From: an uncultured Alphaproteobacteria bacterium
GTDB taxonomy: Bacteria > Pseudomonadota > Alphaproteobacteria > RF32 > CAG-239
Assembly (NCBI GenBank): GCA_934229625.1
Contig: CAKQDU010000002.1
Location: forward strand, 1-64,000
DNA: 64,000 bases
Direction of reading: 5' to 3'
This document shows positions 61,811 to 64,000 of this stretch, one piece after another (the first letter of the stretch is position 1; every line of letters starts with the position of its first letter). The translations under genes were made by a program, and so were the position numbers. The notes below the pieces were generated by a model that was not told the DNA's origin, made no database searches, and saw only the letters and a program-made list of their open reading frames with translations.

Positions 61811-62110
61811 ATGGACGATAGCACAAAATATATTGATGAGTGTTTTAAGGTGTTGCTGGATTTGGAAATCATTGACAGCAAATATCAATTTTCAGAGCAA
61901 TTTCTGGGTAAATGCAAAAATTATTATGGTGTAATTTGTAGCGAAAAACGCAAAGCCTCAAATGATTTGCTCTATAACTTGAACCAAAAAATGAAACAAA
62001 TTGCCGAATGTTTTGATGACGAAAGATTAAAACCGCTGGTGGCAAAAGGAAAGTCCATTTTGAATGAGCGCATTGCCAAAATAGTTGAGCGATTTTATAA
62101 GACTGTCTAA
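61811..62110 (+). CDS. Small helical protein of unknown function
   Basis: 99 residues, AAGGACGG before the ATG. All-helical, charged, no membrane segment. The stop overlaps the convergent recombinase stop by 4 bp. No family recognised with certainty; size and place are typical of mobile-element regulators or accessory proteins. Confidence 0.65.
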   Translation: MDDSTKYIDECFKVLLDLEIIDSKYQFSEQFLGKCKNYYGVICSEKRKASNDLLYNLNQKMKQIAECFDDERLKPLVAKGKSILNERIAKIVERFYKTV

Positions 62111-62718
62111 GCAGTCTTTAAATTTGTTGAGGCGTATTCTTTAAGATAGCGGTGCAAGGTAGTCCATGTGCAGCCCATAATTTTAGCGATTTGCGATTTT
62201 GAAACATTCTTGCTCAATAACTCCATAATTTTTTTGTGATGACGGCACAATTTGCGGAACCCTTTGCCATAAGGTCTGCCCAGATGTTTGCCATCATTTT
62301 TTAGGCGTTTTAATGATTCTTTGGTGCGCTGGGATATGAGTTGGCGTTCAATTTCCGCCGACAAGCCGAAAGCAAACGCCAAAACTTTGGACTGAATGTC
62401 GGCTTTCAGATGATAGTTCTCTTTTATTGTTATGATTTCACAACCTTTTTCAAGACATTGCTGTAAGATATTCATAATCTCCAGCATATTGCGCCCCAAA
62501 CGGCTGATTTCGGTTCCGATAATCGTATCTCCGGCATTGAGTTTATCCAACAATCTGCCTAATTTTCGCTGCTGTAAAGGCTTGCGTGAAGAGATTGTTT
62601 CTTCAACGTATTCGTCTATTTTGAGATGATTTTTAACGGCGAAAGTATCGATTTCAAACCGTTGATTGGCACAATTTTGCTGGTCGGTACTAACTCTGAT
62701 ATATGCGTAAGTTGTCAT
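62107..62718 (-). CDS. Serine recombinase (resolvase/invertase family)
   Basis: 203 residues from ATG 62718 (AAAGGA upstream; the frame is open to 62814). Catalytic domain: YIRVSTDQQN with nucleophile Ser10, GRLLDKLNAGDTIIGTEISRLGRN (residues about 55-85), then the E-helix. C-terminal helix-turn-helix with SKSQIAKIMGCTWTTLHRYL. The size is that of small DNA invertases and resolvases (Hin, Gin, Tn3-type), which act on palindromic sites with a 2-bp centre. Target unknown; see the finding on the inversion arms at 1668-1868. Confidence 0.92.
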   Translation of the reverse strand: MTTYAYIRVSTDQQNCANQRFEIDTFAVKNHLKIDEYVEETISSRKPLQQRKLGRLLDKLNAGDTIIGTEISRLGRNMLEIMNILQQCLEKGCEIITIKENYHLKADIQSKVLAFAFGLSAEIERQLISQRTKESLKRLKNDGKHLGRPYGKGFRKLCRHHKKIMELLSKNVSKSQIAKIMGCTWTTLHRYLKEYASTNLKTA

Positions 62719-62938
62719 TTTATAATCCTTTGATATTACTATATTATTTATCAAAAGAACTATATAAAATAAATGACCGTTTGTTTTAAATATCTGAAAG
62801 CAGCATATTAACAAAAGAAACAGGTGTCAACAAAAATCTGAAAATACAAGGAAATGCGGAGGATAAAGGGCTTCCGCCACCGCCCATAAATAATTCTCAA
62901 AAATACCTCTCCACAAACGGTCATTTATGGAGAGTAAA

Positions 62939-63058
62939 ATGAACTATGAATTTATCAAAGATATGCTGCCGGCAATAGCAGGTTTGACAGGTACAGTCAT
63001 CGGTTTTTGCGGCGCAATTTATTCCTCGGTGATTCGTAATGATTTAGGTATCAAGTAA
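62939..63058 (+). CDS. Small single-pass membrane protein
   Basis: 39 residues, ATG 62939 after GGAGAG. One hydrophobic segment (about 9-30, with GLTGTVIGFCGAIYSSV). A GCGGA / TCCGC hairpin lies upstream (62857-62878). Small hydrophobic proteins of this kind in mobile elements include holins and toxins; no assignment is possible. Confidence 0.5.
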   Translation: MNYEFIKDMLPAIAGLTGTVIGFCGAIYSSVIRNDLGIK

Positions 63059-63106
63059 TCAATATTTTTATATTAACAATAATCATTTTTTAGAAAGGAA
63101 ATTAAA

Positions 63107-63322
63107 ATGTCAGAATCTCAAATTATGAAATCAACAAAATGCTGTGCAACCTGTGCTTTATGGATGGGTAACAGACGACCAGATAATTATGGCAACATAG
63201 TTTATTTAGAAACTGTTCCTTGTAATTGTTACGGGAAATGCGGAAGACGTATGAATTGTGCAAATGAAAAACAAGCAACGGCAAGTTGTTCTGATTATGT
63301 AAAATGGGGAGTTTTAAAATAA
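63107..63322 (+). CDS. Small cysteine-rich, probably metal-binding protein
   Basis: 71 residues, GAAAGGAAATT before the ATG. Nine Cys: CCATCALW near residue 13, CNCYGKCGRRMNC in the middle, one late Cys. The CxxC/CxC spacing suggests a zinc-binding fold. No signal peptide. Typical of short phage or element proteins; function unknown. Confidence 0.65.
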   Translation: MSESQIMKSTKCCATCALWMGNRRPDNYGNIVYLETVPCNCYGKCGRRMNCANEKQATASCSDYVKWGVLK

Positions 63323-63374
63323 ATTGTAAAACTCTTAAGTTGCATTTTTACTAAAATATATAAGGATATAAACT

Positions 63375-63797
63375 ATGTTTACTAAAAAAAATATTTGGAG
63401 CAATGACGACTCAAAAGGTAATATCGACCCAGATTTAAAAAAGTCTTATTCTATATTAAGAGAAGATATAATTGACTATATGACACGTTGTTGCTGGATG
63501 CTTGATAAAGATTATTATTTTGGATTTACGGAGTTTAACGAATATCCAACAATCTTTTATAAGGAAATAAGCAACGGCAGAACCAATTTGCTTGTTAATG
63601 ACCTTAAAAATGCAATATCAGAAGCGTCAGAACATAATGCAGAATATATTCCTGTATTGAGGGCTTTTAAAATTGATGCAGTAACTTGCTGCATTATGGA
63701 TGAGTTATACTTTAATGTGATGAAAGAAAATGACTTTGAAGAGGCTATAAAAAATGAGCCGGAACGTTGGAAATTTTACTTAAAACATAGGAAATAA
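63375..63797 (+). CDS. Element protein of unknown function
   Basis: 140 residues, AAGGATAT before the ATG. Soluble, acidic, aromatic-rich; the start SNDDSKGNIDPDLKKSY and end (PERWKFYLKHRK) carry no motif I know. Followed after 2 bp by the next gene, so probably an operon. Confidence 0.6.
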   Translation: MFTKKNIWSNDDSKGNIDPDLKKSYSILREDIIDYMTRCCWMLDKDYYFGFTEFNEYPTIFYKEISNGRTNLLVNDLKNAISEASEHNAEYIPVLRAFKIDAVTCCIMDELYFNVMKENDFEEAIKNEPERWKFYLKHRK

Positions 63798-63799
63798 AA

Positions 63800-64000
63800 A
63801 TGGTAAAACATACACAATATGATGATACAAACGAATATCAAGAATTTGATGATAACGGGATGATTGATGATTCTTTTAATGAGAATGATGATTTTACAGA
63901 ATTCCTTAATAAAATAGGATGTAAAAAAGAAAATACAATTTGCTTTGCTTTATGTCTGATTACATATTTTATAATAGAATCTGTAAAAAGGTTCGCTGAA
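63800..64000 (+). CDS. Acidic protein of unknown function, cut by window edge
   Basis: 67 codons seen from ATG 63800, with AGGAAAT just upstream and inside the end of the previous gene. The first 35 residues are very acidic (Asp/Glu/Asn-rich); a hydrophobic stretch begins near residue 45 (ICFALCLITYFII), suggesting a membrane helix. C-terminus outside the window. Confidence 0.5.
   Translation, partial: MVKHTQYDDTNEYQEFDDNGMIDDSFNENDDFTEFLNKIGCKKENTICFALCLITYFIIESVKRFAE

Larger units (their letters stand above)
58672..64000. mobile_element. Integrative element at tRNA-Gly (right end outside window)
   Basis: Begins at the tRNA-Gly 3' end, with a tyrosine integrase first, then a gene-poor structured region, an ankyrin protein, a serine recombinase and small unknown genes. 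The change from housekeeping genes to accessory cargo at the tRNA boundary is sharp. The distal attachment site and the element's type (prophage, satellite, conjugative) cannot be seen. Confidence 0.65.

Noticed and set aside
62719..62938. Extra coding sequence upstream of the serine recombinase start
   Set aside because: The extension to 62814 adds 32 hydrophobic residues before the conserved TYAYIRVS start, and the ribosome site fits ATG 62718.

Overview
The window is AT-rich (judged by eye, not computed) Gram-negative bacterial DNA. Several gene orders are typical of Alphaproteobacteria: nuoLMN-birA-RNase J, lptF-lptD-surA-rsmA, pal-cpoB-tilS and mraZ-rsmH-ftsL-ftsI. LPS genes (kdsB, waaA, lpxK, lptD, lptF) show a true outer membrane. 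The low GC, the missing pathway neighbours (pdxA, lptG, murE and tolQRAB are not at their usual places), the prepilin-like genes and the cysteine-rich secreted proteins suggest a host- or gut-associated uncultured alphaproteobacterium. That placement is inference.

Layout. 1-4.1 kb: two divergent, nearly identical genes for secreted cysteine-rich repeat proteins. They are separated by a 133-bp segment holding one strong promoter and flanked by perfect 34-bp inverted repeats, so this is a candidate ON/OFF promoter inversion switch. 4.3-11.5 kb: RNase J, BirA and three divergent complex-I membrane subunits. 11.7 kb: tRNA-Lys. 12-19.4 kb: CPA2 antiporter, RsmA, SurA, LptD, LptF. 19.6-26.8 kb: GrpE, a glycogen-synthase-like enzyme, KdsB, a HIT protein, a HAD hydrolase, TilS, CpoB. 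26.9-29.1 kb: two paralogous genes of unknown function placed between cpoB and pal. 29.3-33.5 kb: pal and the start of the division cluster (ftsI, ftsL, rsmH, mraZ) with a likely MraZ operator. 33.7-41.9 kb: lineage-specific genes in paralogous pairs, interrupted only by a BPL_N-domain protein and an Ogt methyltransferase. 41.9-47.6 kb: LpxK, WaaA, a DUF374 acyltransferase, a PreT/GltD-like flavoprotein and a MATE transporter. 47.9 kb: tRNA-Val. 48.6-54.9 kb: two prepilin-like genes on either side of ileS and a Gfo/Idh/MocA oxidoreductase. 55-58.4 kb: HtpG, MurA and a tiny basic protein. 58.6 kb to the right edge: tRNA-Gly followed by an integrative element with a tyrosine integrase, an ORF-poor structured region, an ankyrin protein, a serine recombinase and small cargo genes. 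The element runs off the window.

The most interesting items are regulatory. (1) The promoter inversion switch at 1668-1868. (2) A roughly 210-nt leader shared by both prepilin genes, with mutually exclusive 1:2, 2:3 and 3:4 pairings, an intrinsic terminator, a covarying hairpin, and a segment complementary to the Shine-Dalgarno region. (3) An ileS leader peptide using all three Ile codons inside a terminator-like structure. (4) A scattered set of single genes and small operons with near-consensus sigma-70 promoters, AT-rich leaders without a Shine-Dalgarno sequence, and nearly all with their own terminators. (5) A highly structured gene-free region in the integrative element.

All family assignments come from reading motifs by eye. 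No database search or folding program was run.
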